Below are positions 1 to 6,826 of a stretch of 11,561 nucleotides of DNA, in pieces. The notes beneath the pieces are model-generated. The model was given only the letters and a program-made list of their open reading frames with translations, made no database searches and was not told where the DNA came from. The stretch covers positions 1-11,561 of the forward strand of contig JAJRAL010000086.1 in the NCBI GenBank assembly GCA_028679935.1, written 5' to 3'. The translations under genes were made by a program, and so were the position numbers. Each line of letters begins with the position of its first letter. Position 1 is the stretch's first letter. The DNA is from Methanomassiliicoccales archaeon. Lineage in GTDB: Archaea > Thermoplasmatota > Thermoplasmata > Methanomassiliicoccales > UBA472.

Positions 1-1
1 G

Positions 2-1702
2 TTCGATCAGGAGATCTTCCCGACGCTCACGCCCCTCGCGTTCGACGCGGGACAGCCCTTCCCCTTCATCTCGAACCTCTCGCTCAACCTGGCCATCACG
101 CTCACCGACTCAAAAGGGAGGGAGAGATTGGCGAGGGTGAAGGCACCGACGACTACGTTCTCGCGCTTCATCCGCCTGCCTGCTGGCAATCGGCACGCCA
201 AGGCCGCTGAGGGGAGGTCGATAGATCTCATCCCCATCGAGGAGCTGATCGCCAACAACCTGGACCAGCTCTTCCCTGGCCTCACGGTCAGGTCCGCCCA
301 CCCATTCAGGGTCACCCGAGACGCGGAGATCGAGATCCTGCTGGACGAATCGGAGGACATGCTCGAGGCGGTGGAGGAAGGGGTGGAGGGACGTCGCCAC
401 GGGCCGGCGGTGAGGCTCGAGGTCGATAGCCAGATGCCGGAGCATCTCCGGGAGACGCTGGCACGGAAGCTCAGGATGCCGATGTACCTGGTGTTCCAAT
501 CCGATGCGCCCCTCGGACTGGCCGACCTCTGGCAGCTCCATTCGATTGACCGCCCCGATCTCAAGGACCCGTCGTTCAGCCAATGCCACCCTCCCGGACT
601 GGCGGACCCCGAACGGCTCTTCGCGGCGTTCAGGAGGAAGGACCAGCTGTTCTTCCATCCCTACGACTCGTTCACCCCGGTTGTGAATTGGCTCAATCAG
701 GCGGCGACGGACCCCGACGTCCTGGCCATCAAGATCACTCTCTACCGCATCGACAAGCGCTCCCCCATCATCGACTCGCTCATCGAGGCGCGGAAGAGCG
801 GCAAGCAGGTCGCGGCGGTCGTCGAGCTGAAGGCGAAGTTCGACGAGGAGAACAACATCTCGTTCGCCCGGACGCTCGAGCGCGAGGGGGTCCACGTCCT
901 CTATGGCCCCGTCGACCTGAAGGTGCATGCGAAGATGTGCCTGGTCGTGAGGAAGGAGAAGGACGGCATCGTGCGCTACAGCCATCTCTCCTCCGGCAAC
1001 TACAACAACGTCACCACCAAGGTCTATGGCGATCTGGGCTACGTCACCTGCGATCCGCAGATCGGGGCCGACGTCTCGCACCTCTTCAACGCCCTCACCG
1101 GGTACGCCGAGGCGAGCTACAAGAAGCTGCTCGTCGCACCGAAGGGGCTGAGGGCCGGGATCATCGCGAGGATCGAGCGCGAGGTGGAACGCCATCGGAA
1201 AGAAGGAAATGGCTACATCGCCTGGAAGCTCAACGGGCTGCTCGACAAGGAAGTCATCGACGCCCTGTACGCCGCTTCGCAGGAGGGAGTAAAGATCGAT
1301 CTCAACGTGCGCGGAATGTGCGCCTTGCGTCCCGGCATCAAGGGGCTGAGCGAGAACATCTCTGTGACGTCGATCGTAGGCCGGTTCCTCGAACACAGCC
1401 GCATCTACTACTTCCGGAACGGAGGCCAGGAGGACGTGCTGTTGGGCAGCAGCGACATGATGCCACGGAACCTCGACAGGAGAGTCGAGGTGCTCTTCCC
1501 GGTCGAGGACGCGGACATCAGGCGCTCGCTCGTCGATCACATCCTCCGGGCACACCTCAGGGACACCGTCAAGGCACGGCGTCTGCTGCCGAGCGGCCAC
1601 TACGAGAGGGTCAGGCCGGACGGGGGGGAGGAGGCGTTCGACTCCCAGGTGTGGTTCGTCAAGAACAAGGGGATCTGGCACTATGGCGATTGCGGTCGAT
1701 GA
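2..1702 (+). CDS. ppk1: Polyphosphate kinase PPK1, 5'-truncated by window edge
   Basis: PPK1 reversibly transfers the ATP gamma-phosphate to a growing inorganic polyphosphate chain through a phosphohistidine. The frame is open from base 2, so the start lies outside the window; 566 residues are visible. The first visible residues (FDQEIFPTLTPLAFD, then PFPFISNLSLNLA) match the head-domain end of bacterial PPK1. Compared from memory with the 688-residue E. coli enzyme, landmarks fall at a constant offset of 126-127. H309 in KVHAKM equals the phosphorylated His435, H465 in RFLEHSR equals His592, R249 equals Arg375, Y342 equals Tyr468 and R437 equals Arg564. About 126 N-terminal residues are therefore missing and the full protein would be about 690 residues. 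One oddity is Lys279 in KAKFDEE, where most PPK1 have Arg (E. coli Arg405). The 3' end overlaps the CHAD fusion gene by 20 nt, which argues for one polyphosphate operon. Identification is secure. Confidence 0.96.
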   Translation, partial: FDQEIFPTLTPLAFDAGQPFPFISNLSLNLAITLTDSKGRERLARVKAPTTTFSRFIRLPAGNRHAKAAEGRSIDLIPIEELIANNLDQLFPGLTVRSAHPFRVTRDAEIEILLDESEDMLEAVEEGVEGRRHGPAVRLEVDSQMPEHLRETLARKLRMPMYLVFQSDAPLGLADLWQLHSIDRPDLKDPSFSQCHPPGLADPERLFAAFRRKDQLFFHPYDSFTPVVNWLNQAATDPDVLAIKITLYRIDKRSPIIDSLIEARKSGKQVAAVVELKAKFDEENNISFARTLEREGVHVLYGPVDLKVHAKMCLVVRKEKDGIVRYSHLSSGNYNNVTTKVYGDLGYVTCDPQIGADVSHLFNALTGYAEASYKKLLVAPKGLRAGIIARIEREVERHRKEGNGYIAWKLNGLLDKEVIDALYAASQEGVKIDLNVRGMCALRPGIKGLSENISVTSIVGRFLEHSRIYYFRNGGQEDVLLGSSDMMPRNLDRRVEVLFPVEDADIRRSLVDHILRAHLRDTVKARRLLPSGHYERVRPDGGEEAFDSQVWFVKNKGIWHYGDCGR

Positions 1703-3983
1703 GACGGACGCGAGGTACTGCTCCCTCGCTAGAGAGGCGATGCGGAGGCAGCTCTCGAGGCTCACGATCGAGGCGCGGGGTGTCCTTTCGGACGAGGACG
1801 CCGAGTGCGTCCACAGGATGCGCGTCGCCTCCCGACGGATGAGGGCGGCGCTGGCGGTATTCGAAGGCTGCTTCCCACGCAAGCGGCTCAAGAGATGGTC
1901 GGAGCGGATGAAGACCGTCACCAAGGCTTTGGGGGCGGCCCGCGACGCCGATGTCCAGATCATGTTCCTCGAGGGTATGCTGAAGGATTCGGGGATAGAG
2001 GTCCGTCCCGGGATCGAGGGCTTACTGAGGCTGAAGAGGCTGGCGAGAAAGAGACTCCATCCCCCGCTGACCGAGGCGATCGAAGGTCTGCTGGAAGGCG
2101 GGGAGCTAGAGGAAATGACCCGCGCGGCGCGTCGGGTGGAGGAGGCGCCGAAGGGGACCTACGCTCGGAGCCGAGCCCTCGCCTACGTGCACATCGGGCG
2201 GAGGACGGCCGAGCTGGGCTCCTTCTCTCCCTACGTCCACGACCCTACGCAGAAGGACAGGCATCACCAGATGCGCATCGCCGCCAAGCGTCTGCGCTAC
2301 ACCTTGGAGCTGTTCGGCGGGCTCTACGCGGGAGGCCTGCTGGATGAGCTTTCGAAGGTCAAGAAGCTCCAGGAGGTCCTGGGCGAGATGCACGATTGTG
2401 ACGTCTGGGTCCAGGAATTGGAGGCAAAGCTAGGGCGGAAGGGAGGAAATGTCGACGCGATGCGTCCTGGGCTCGCGATGGTGCTCGATGACAGGAAGCG
2501 GACCAGGGACGCCATGTACCGCGAGTTCGTCGCCCTGTGGGAGGGCCTCGAACGAGAGCACGTGCTCGACGCCATGCTGGATAGGATCGAGAAGCGGGCC
2601 GCCCCAGGCCTGAGGCCAGAGGAGGCCTTCGCGACGCGACTGGAGAGGAACCCTTCAACGAAGGTCGCGCTCATCGGGGACGTTCACGGCAACTTCCATG
2701 CGCTACGGGCCGTGCTCGAGGATGCGGCAAGGAACGGTGCGACGCTGTTGCTCAACACGGGCGACATCGTCGGCTATGGCCCATGTCCCGAGGAGACGGT
2801 CGAACTGCTGAGGAAGAGCGGCGCGATCGGCGTCGTCGGCAACTTCGACCTCAAGGTGCTGAGGAGCAGGAACGCTGGAGAAGTGAGCGACAAAGAGAGT
2901 TGGTACGCGGAAGGGTGGACCTACCGTCGGCTATCGGCCGATTCGAAGAAGTACCTGGCGTCACTCCCACGCTCGGTCAGTCTTGACGTAGCGGGCAGGA
3001 GGGTGCTCGTCGTGCACGGCAGCCCCGACTCGATGGACGAGTATGTCGACCCGAACACCTCGAAGAAGAGGCTCAAGCAGCTCGCCGAGACCACCGACGC
3101 CGACGTCCTCATCGCCGGGCACGCGCACCGGCCGCTTGACAAGGAAGTCGGGGGAACGCGCTTCATCAACCCCGGAAGCGTCGGCAGGCAGGACGACGGG
3201 GACCCGAGGGCGACGTACGCGATCATGGCACTCGAACCTCTGTCGGTGGAACATCGCCGCGTCAAGTACGACGTCGAGGCGGCGGTCAAGGCGATGCGCT
3301 CGCGCGGGCTGCCTAGGATGTTCGAGAGGACGCTGACCGAGGGCCGTTCGCTGTCGTTCCTGAAGGAGAAGCAACGCGGGGGCAGAGCGACGCAGACGCC
3401 GATGGACGCGGTCGCCGCCTGCTGGGAGCTTCAACGCGAATACCTCGACGGGGACGAGCACTCGCACACGGTCGCTCACATCGCGCTCAGGCTATTCGAC
3501 TGTCTCAGTGGACTCCACGGGTTCGCCGATGAGGAAAGAAGGCTCCTGGAATGCGCCGCGGCCTGCCATGATCTAGGCTGGATCGAGGGTCTGAAAGGGC
3601 ACCACAAGGCGAGCATGCGGATCGTCATCGAGGCCGAGTCGCTCCCATTCAAGAAGAGGGAGAGAGCGATCGTTGCCCTCGTTGCTAGATATCACCGGAA
3701 GGCGTTGCCGGACAAACGCCATGCTCACTACTGCAACCTGGATCGAAAGGATAGGCTGTTGGTGGATACGCTCGCCGCCGTCCTCCGCCTCGCCGACGGG
3801 CTGGACAGCAGCCATCAATCGGTCGTCGCCTCGGTCGGCTGCGACCACGACGCCGACAGGATAATCCTCCATCTGGCACATAAGGAGGGCGCAGAAATGG
3901 AGAAGAACGACGCTCGGAAGAAGGGGGACCTAATGACCCGGGTCTTCGAACGCGAACTTGTGCTCGTATGGGAAGGAAGCTGA
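1683..3983 (+). CDS. CHAD - calcineurin-like phosphoesterase - Ppx-type HD fusion protein
   Basis: A 766-residue cytosolic protein with no signal peptide or membrane segment. (1) Residues about 12-300 form a CHAD domain made of two helical repeats, each with the basic signature: VHRMRVASRRMR at 43-54 and HHQMRIAAKRLRY at 194-206; CHAD domains bind polyphosphate. (2) Residues about 327-555 form a YfcE/MJ0936-like metallophosphoesterase with every metal motif present: GDVHGN (D333, H335), GDIVGYG (D361), GNFD (N387, D389), VVHG (H445) and GHAH (H480, H482). Its tail (YDVEAAVKAM, GLPRMFERTL) is typical of that family. (3) Residues about 590-766 are an HD domain of the kind that closes Ppx/GppA proteins: H595, H629-D630, GHHK 639-642, YH 670-671, RLADGLD 702-708 and a last strand ERELVLVWE. 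The ATG overlaps ppk1, with a modest AAGGGG Shine-Dalgarno at 1667-1672. A role as polyphosphate-tethered phosphohydrolase is inferred; the substrate is unknown. Confidence 0.93.
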   Translation: MAIAVDETDARYCSLAREAMRRQLSRLTIEARGVLSDEDAECVHRMRVASRRMRAALAVFEGCFPRKRLKRWSERMKTVTKALGAARDADVQIMFLEGMLKDSGIEVRPGIEGLLRLKRLARKRLHPPLTEAIEGLLEGGELEEMTRAARRVEEAPKGTYARSRALAYVHIGRRTAELGSFSPYVHDPTQKDRHHQMRIAAKRLRYTLELFGGLYAGGLLDELSKVKKLQEVLGEMHDCDVWVQELEAKLGRKGGNVDAMRPGLAMVLDDRKRTRDAMYREFVALWEGLEREHVLDAMLDRIEKRAAPGLRPEEAFATRLERNPSTKVALIGDVHGNFHALRAVLEDAARNGATLLLNTGDIVGYGPCPEETVELLRKSGAIGVVGNFDLKVLRSRNAGEVSDKESWYAEGWTYRRLSADSKKYLASLPRSVSLDVAGRRVLVVHGSPDSMDEYVDPNTSKKRLKQLAETTDADVLIAGHAHRPLDKEVGGTRFINPGSVGRQDDGDPRATYAIMALEPLSVEHRRVKYDVEAAVKAMRSRGLPRMFERTLTEGRSLSFLKEKQRGGRATQTPMDAVAACWELQREYLDGDEHSHTVAHIALRLFDCLSGLHGFADEERRLLECAAACHDLGWIEGLKGHHKASMRIVIEAESLPFKKRERAIVALVARYHRKALPDKRHAHYCNLDRKDRLLVDTLAAVLRLADGLDSSHQSVVASVGCDHDADRIILHLAHKEGAEMEKNDARKKGDLMTRVFERELVLVWEGS

Positions 3984-3985
3984 TG
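3970..3985 (+). promoter_or_regulatory. Shine-Dalgarno and TGATG coupling site for ppx
   Basis: GGGAAGGAAG lies just upstream of an ATG at 3983 whose first A is the last base of the preceding TGA stop (3981-3983). The GGAAGG core sits 6 nt before the ATG. This fixes the ppx start at 3983 rather than the in-frame ATG at 3968, which would put the ribosome site inside the gene. The arrangement predicts that ribosomes finishing the CHAD fusion reinitiate on ppx. Confidence 0.75.
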
Positions 3986-5530
3986 GACGAGCGTGGCAAG
4001 GTCGTCGCCTTCGTCGACATCGGGACGAACTCCGTTCGCACCATGATCGTGAGGATGAATCCTAACTATTCCTACTCCGTGCTCTCCAGGCAGAAGCAGG
4101 TCGTCCGGCTCGGGGAGGACGAGTTCATTGACCGCGAGCTCGTCGCGGAGGCGATCGAGCGATGCGTCCTGGTATGCCGCAGGTTCAGCGAGATGGGCCG
4201 GTCATATGGGGCCGAGGAGACGATCGCGGTGGCGACCTCGGCGGTCAGGGAGGCGAGGAACAGGAACGCGCTCCTGAGCCGCCTGCGCGAGGAGGCGGGG
4301 CTCGACGTGCACGTCGTCTCCGGAAGGGAGGAGGCGAGGCTGATCCACCTGGGCGTAGCGAGCTCGGTGAGCCTCGAGGACAGGACCGCCCTCTTCGTCG
4401 ACATCGGGGGCGGGAGCACCGAGATATCAGTGGGGAGGGGCAGCAACATCCTGTACCTCGATAGCCTCAAGCTCGGGGCCATCAGACTGACGACTCTGTT
4501 CCTGCCCGACGGAGCCAAGGACCCGGTCCCTCCGGAGCGCTACGGCGTGATGAAGAAGTCGGTCCGGAACGAGATCGCGAGGACGACGCAGCGGCTGAAG
4601 CGGTTCAAGATCGACCTAGCGATAGGCTCGAGCGGCACCGTCATCAACCTGGCGGAGGTCGCGTCGAAGAACCACGACGCCCAGATCGAACACCTCACCC
4701 TGGACCGGCTGAAACGGACCGCGGCGATGCTCTGCTCCCTGACCCTCGGCGAACGCCGGAAGGTGCCGAGGATAAATCCGGAGCGGGCGGACATCATCAT
4801 CGGTGGCGCCGTGATCCTGGAGACGCTGATGGAGGAGTGGGGGATCGATGAGATGGTCCCGAGTGACCGCGGCCTCCTCGACGGGATGCTGGTCGACTTC
4901 CTTTCCAGGATCGAAGGGTTCCCGCAGTACCAGAAGATGAACGTGAGGGAGGCGAACGTCCTTCAGTTGGGGAGGTCGTGCGCCATCGACGAGGGGCACG
5001 CGCTCGTCGTGAAGCGGCTTGTGCTGGAGTTGTTCGACACGGCGAAGGAGGAAGGGCTCCACAGACTGGGACCGGGGGAGCGGGAGCTTCTGGGCTACGC
5101 GGCCTACCTCCATGACGTCGGCGACTTCATATCGTTCACCAACCACCAGGCCCATTCGCGCTACATCATCTCGAACGCCGAGCTCCTCGGCTTCGACCAG
5201 AACGAGATCGGACTGATGGCCGAGCTTGCGTTCTACCATAGGGGCAAGTTCCCTGGCCGCCGCAGCGAGGAGCTCGATGGGGTTGATGACGAAACGAAGG
5301 ACAAGCTCATCACCATGGCAGAGTTCATGAGGATCGCGGAGGCGCTCGACCGGTCCCACTGCTCGCTCATCGAGCACGCAATCTTCGTCAACGCGACGGA
5401 GAGCGAGGCGTTGCTCGACGTGGCCGCGAAGGGGGACTGCCAGCTGGAGAGGTGGGGAGCGGAGGGACAGTCGAAGTCGTTCAGGAAGGCGTTCAAGAAG
5501 GACTTGGTCATCCGGTTCCACGTTTCTTGA
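3983..5530 (+). CDS. ppx: Exopolyphosphatase, Ppx/GppA family
   Basis: A 515-residue member of the Ppx/GppA family. These enzymes remove terminal phosphates from polyphosphate or hydrolyse pppGpp. The ASKHA fold is complete: phosphate-1 loop FVDIGTNSVRT at 10-20, AVATSAVREARN at 82-93, SGREEARLIHLG at 113-124 with the likely catalytic Glu (E116 or E117), phosphate-2 loop FVDIGGGSTEIS at 138-149, and GSSGTVINLAEV at 215-226. The C-terminal half (about 320-515) is the usual HD-like domain with H339, H377-D378, NHQAHS 387-392, YHRGKFP 418-424 and IAEALDRSH 451-459. The length is that of the long, two-part Ppx form. Placement after PPK1 and a CHAD protein favours polyphosphate over pppGpp as substrate, but sequence alone cannot exclude pppGpp. 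The start at 3983 is chosen for its Shine-Dalgarno and TGATG coupling. No T-rich terminator is obvious after the stop. Confidence 0.94.
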   Translation: MDERGKVVAFVDIGTNSVRTMIVRMNPNYSYSVLSRQKQVVRLGEDEFIDRELVAEAIERCVLVCRRFSEMGRSYGAEETIAVATSAVREARNRNALLSRLREEAGLDVHVVSGREEARLIHLGVASSVSLEDRTALFVDIGGGSTEISVGRGSNILYLDSLKLGAIRLTTLFLPDGAKDPVPPERYGVMKKSVRNEIARTTQRLKRFKIDLAIGSSGTVINLAEVASKNHDAQIEHLTLDRLKRTAAMLCSLTLGERRKVPRINPERADIIIGGAVILETLMEEWGIDEMVPSDRGLLDGMLVDFLSRIEGFPQYQKMNVREANVLQLGRSCAIDEGHALVVKRLVLELFDTAKEEGLHRLGPGERELLGYAAYLHDVGDFISFTNHQAHSRYIISNAELLGFDQNEIGLMAELAFYHRGKFPGRRSEELDGVDDETKDKLITMAEFMRIAEALDRSHCSLIEHAIFVNATESEALLDVAAKGDCQLERWGAEGQSKSFRKAFKKDLVIRFHVS

Positions 5531-5551
5531 TGATGAATGACATCGGACACT

Positions 5552-5559
5552 GATATATG
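5552..5559 (+). promoter_or_regulatory. Possible TATA box for the 3'-phosphoesterase gene
   Basis: GATATATG in the 57-nt gap after ppx resembles an archaeal box A. A start site about 26 nt downstream would fall near 5581, only a few bases before the ATG at 5588, which would cut into the Shine-Dalgarno (GTGAGGGGAG, 5575-5584). The two signals are therefore not fully compatible. The gene may instead be read through from ppx. Confidence 0.3.
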
Positions 5560-5587
5560 CGGGATGCATCAATCGTGAGGGGAGAAG

Positions 5588-6034
5588 ATGCCGCTCGAGG
5601 AGTACAAGGAGAAGCGAGATTTCGCCAAGACGCCCGAGCCTCCTGGGAATGAGGCACAGGCAGGAGGCATCTTCGTCGTCCAGGAGCACCAGGCGACGCA
5701 CCTCCACTGGGACTTCCGCTTCGAGATGGGCGGCGTGCTGAAGAGCTGGGCGGTGCCGAAAGGCGTCCCCGAAGACAAGAAAACGAAGAGGCTGGCGGTC
5801 GAGGTGGAGGATCACCCGCTCGAGTACGCCACGTTCCACGGGTCCATCCCAAAGGGAGAGTATGGGGCGGGCAGCGTCAAGATCTGGGATACGGGACGGT
5901 GCATGATCCTCGAACGCGACAAGGACCGCTACGTCCTCGAGCTGAAGGGCAAACGGCTGATAGGTCGCTACGCGCTCGTCAGGTTCAAGGGGAAGGAACA
6001 GAAGGCCAAGAACTGGCTGATCATGAAGCTGTAG
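5588..6034 (+). CDS. Stand-alone LigD-type DNA 3'-phosphoesterase
   Basis: A 148-residue protein equal to the phosphoesterase (PE) domain of bacterial NHEJ ligase LigD. That family removes 3'-phosphates and trims 3'-terminal ribonucleotides to leave a clean 3'-OH for repair. Family blocks appear in order: YKEKRDFAKTPEP (6-18), IFVVQEHQATHLHWDFRFE (28-46), SWAVPKG (53-59), LAVEVEDHPLEY (69-80), GSIPKGEYGAGSV (85-97) and IWDTGR (99-104). The six active-site residues of Pseudomonas LigD-PE (His42, His48, Asp50, Arg52, His84, Tyr88, from memory) map to H34, H40, D42, R44, H76 and Y80, a constant offset of eight, so it should be active. There is no polymerase or ligase domain, and no Ku in the window, as in the archaeal PE proteins known from Methanosarcina and Korarchaeum. 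GTGAGGGGAG just before the ATG supports the start. Membership of the polyphosphate operon is uncertain (57-nt gap). Confidence 0.94.
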   Translation: MPLEEYKEKRDFAKTPEPPGNEAQAGGIFVVQEHQATHLHWDFRFEMGGVLKSWAVPKGVPEDKKTKRLAVEVEDHPLEYATFHGSIPKGEYGAGSVKIWDTGRCMILERDKDRYVLELKGKRLIGRYALVRFKGKEQKAKNWLIMKL

Positions 6035-6137
6035 AGACACTTGGAGAGGACGAGCACGCTGGAAACGTCTTTGGCGGGCAATTATCGTAAGGATTCCACG
6101 GACAGAGTTGATATGCCGGAGGCACGCAGTCGAACAA

Positions 6138-6404
6138 ATGATGTGTGCCTCAGTATGGCGGGCAGACGCGGCCGAGAGCGAATTCGCCGTGGGCTCGGAA
6201 GGCCATGTCATCGAGCGCGCGGAGAACGAGGTCTATCCCGATGCGTCGGCGCAGATGATCGTGGGGTGGAGAGTTCCTCGGGATGAGCCATGGATGACCG
6301 GTCGTCCCGGAGGACCCGGGTTGGGCCGTTCGATCGGCAGACGGATGACCAGGGTCGATTTCGTGGAGAGGGTAAGGGAATTCCTGGACCGCGGCATTGA
6401 CTAG
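6138..6404 (+). CDS. Doubtful small hypothetical protein
   Basis: A plus-strand frame reads 88 residues from paired ATGs (6138, 6141) to TAG at 6402-6404; it is open further upstream, including a TTG at 6108. In its favour, codons end mostly in G or C like the neighbours, and the C-terminus (TRVDFVERVREFLDRG) could be an amphipathic helix. Against it, the only Shine-Dalgarno-like GGAGG (6118-6122) is 15 nt before the ATG. The middle (GRPGGPGLGRSIGRR) looks low-complexity, and I recognise no family. It could be a real small gene, the remnant of a decayed one, or chance in GC-rich DNA. Confidence 0.25.
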   Translation: MMCASVWRADAAESEFAVGSEGHVIERAENEVYPDASAQMIVGWRVPRDEPWMTGRPGGPGLGRSIGRRMTRVDFVERVREFLDRGID

Positions 6405-6502
6405 ACAATTAGCGATCTGGCAGTCTTCCGCCAGGTCATGGCTCCTAAGTACAACTCTAGAACGAGAGCACGGCCTCGTCGAAGAAATAGCCTGGTCAGA
6501 AC

Positions 6503-6530
6503 AAGGAAATAGAGAAATTAGGGAAAATGA
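6503..6530 (-). terminator. T-rich termination zone of the small minus-strand gene
   Basis: Read on the minus strand, the 35 bases after the TAA at 6538-6540 are pyrimidine-rich, with short T runs (TTCATTTTCCC, TAATTTC, TATTTCC) in a GC-rich genome. Archaeal RNA polymerase commonly stops at such T-rich tracts without a hairpin. There is no strong stem here. Confidence 0.4.
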
Positions 6531-6537
6531 AGGGGTT

Positions 6538-6756
6538 TTACTTCTTCATTATCTTCATCCAGCCGCCGCTCTCGAAGACCGCGAGTCCACGCTTTGACAG
6601 GGTCTTCTCGAACTCGTCCCACGAGACAATCTCGAGGCGGGCGTTGCTGCCCTTCGTAAATTGAATGCCGTCAGTTCCCTTGACGCGCCCGGGCTTGAGC
6701 CCCTTCTTCTTGGCGATCTCCTTCGCCTTGTCGACGCTTATCTTCTCCATGACCAA
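6538..6756 (-). CDS. Small basic protein of unknown function
   Basis: About 72 residues from a TTG at 6756, or 70 from the ATG at 6750. The protein is lysine-rich and soluble with no membrane segment. An N-terminal helix (ISVDKAKEIAKKKGL) is followed by KPGRVKGTDGIQFTKGSNARLEIVSWDEFEKTL and a C-terminal RGLAVFESGGWMKIMKK. The layout of short basic helix, GRVKGT-type turn, beta strand and WDEFEK helix suggests a compact nucleic-acid- or protein-binding fold, but I can name no family. The perfect AGGAGGG on the minus strand (6770-6764) is 7 nt from the TTG and 13 nt from the ATG, so spacing favours the TTG start. It is a single-gene unit with its own TATA box, divergent from glmM, which argues for a real and well-expressed gene. 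No neighbour suggests a role. Confidence 0.82.
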   Translation of the reverse strand: MVMEKISVDKAKEIAKKKGLKPGRVKGTDGIQFTKGSNARLEIVSWDEFEKTLSKRGLAVFESGGWMKIMKK

Positions 6757-6763
6757 AGGCTAT

Positions 6764-6770
6764 CCCTCCT
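6764..6770 (-). promoter_or_regulatory. Strong Shine-Dalgarno of the small minus-strand gene
   Basis: The minus strand reads AGGAGGG ATAGCCT TTG GTC ATG. The seven-base spacer points to TTG (6756) as the initiation codon; using the ATG (6750) would need a 13-base spacer. It is the strongest ribosome site in the window apart from that of the NAD kinase. Confidence 0.75.
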
Positions 6771-6826
6771 GTTTTGCTATCTGGTCGATGCTGGCCACCG
6801 ACCCAGTATGTAATGTCGCTGTCCTA

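Larger units (their letters stand above)
6035..6537. other. 503-base intergenic stretch with no secure gene
   Basis: The first two thirds are GC-rich and contain only a doubtful plus-strand ORF (6138-6404, listed separately). From about 6405 on the sequence turns AT-richer (for example AACAAGGAAATAGAGAAATT near 6500-6519), carries stops in all plus frames and looks non-coding. The end of it is the likely termination zone of the minus-strand small gene. I see no tRNA, no inverted terminal repeats and no transposase remnant. Confidence 0.6.

Noticed and set aside
583..1842. A 419-codon plus-strand frame overlapping ppk1 and the CHAD gene
   Set aside because: It is an Arg/Gly/Pro-rich shifted reading of ppk1 with no domain. 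High GC removes stops from this frame.
110..1963. A 617-codon open frame on the minus strand opposite ppk1
   Set aside because: It is antisense to a securely identified PPK1, has a composition (many Arg, His, Asp, Val, Leu) typical of the mirror frame of GC-rich coding DNA, and shows no recognisable motif.
3327..3450. Possibility that the CHAD fusion is an artefact of a frameshift joining separate genes
   Set aside because: The frame runs without a stop through the linker (about residues 549-590), keeps normal codon use, and has no internal start with a good ribosome site before the HD domain.
3968..3982. Upstream in-frame ATG giving ppx five more residues
   Set aside because: It lies inside the purine-rich ribosome site. 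The ATG at 3983 has correct spacing and the TGATG overlap.
4616..6211. A 531-codon minus-strand frame across ppx and the phosphoesterase
   Set aside because: It is a mirror frame of two real genes, spans the gap between them, and contains no family motif.
6417..6434. Small inverted repeat CTGGC...GCCAG, a possible hairpin terminator
   Set aside because: The stem is only 5 bp with an 8-base loop and has no following T run.
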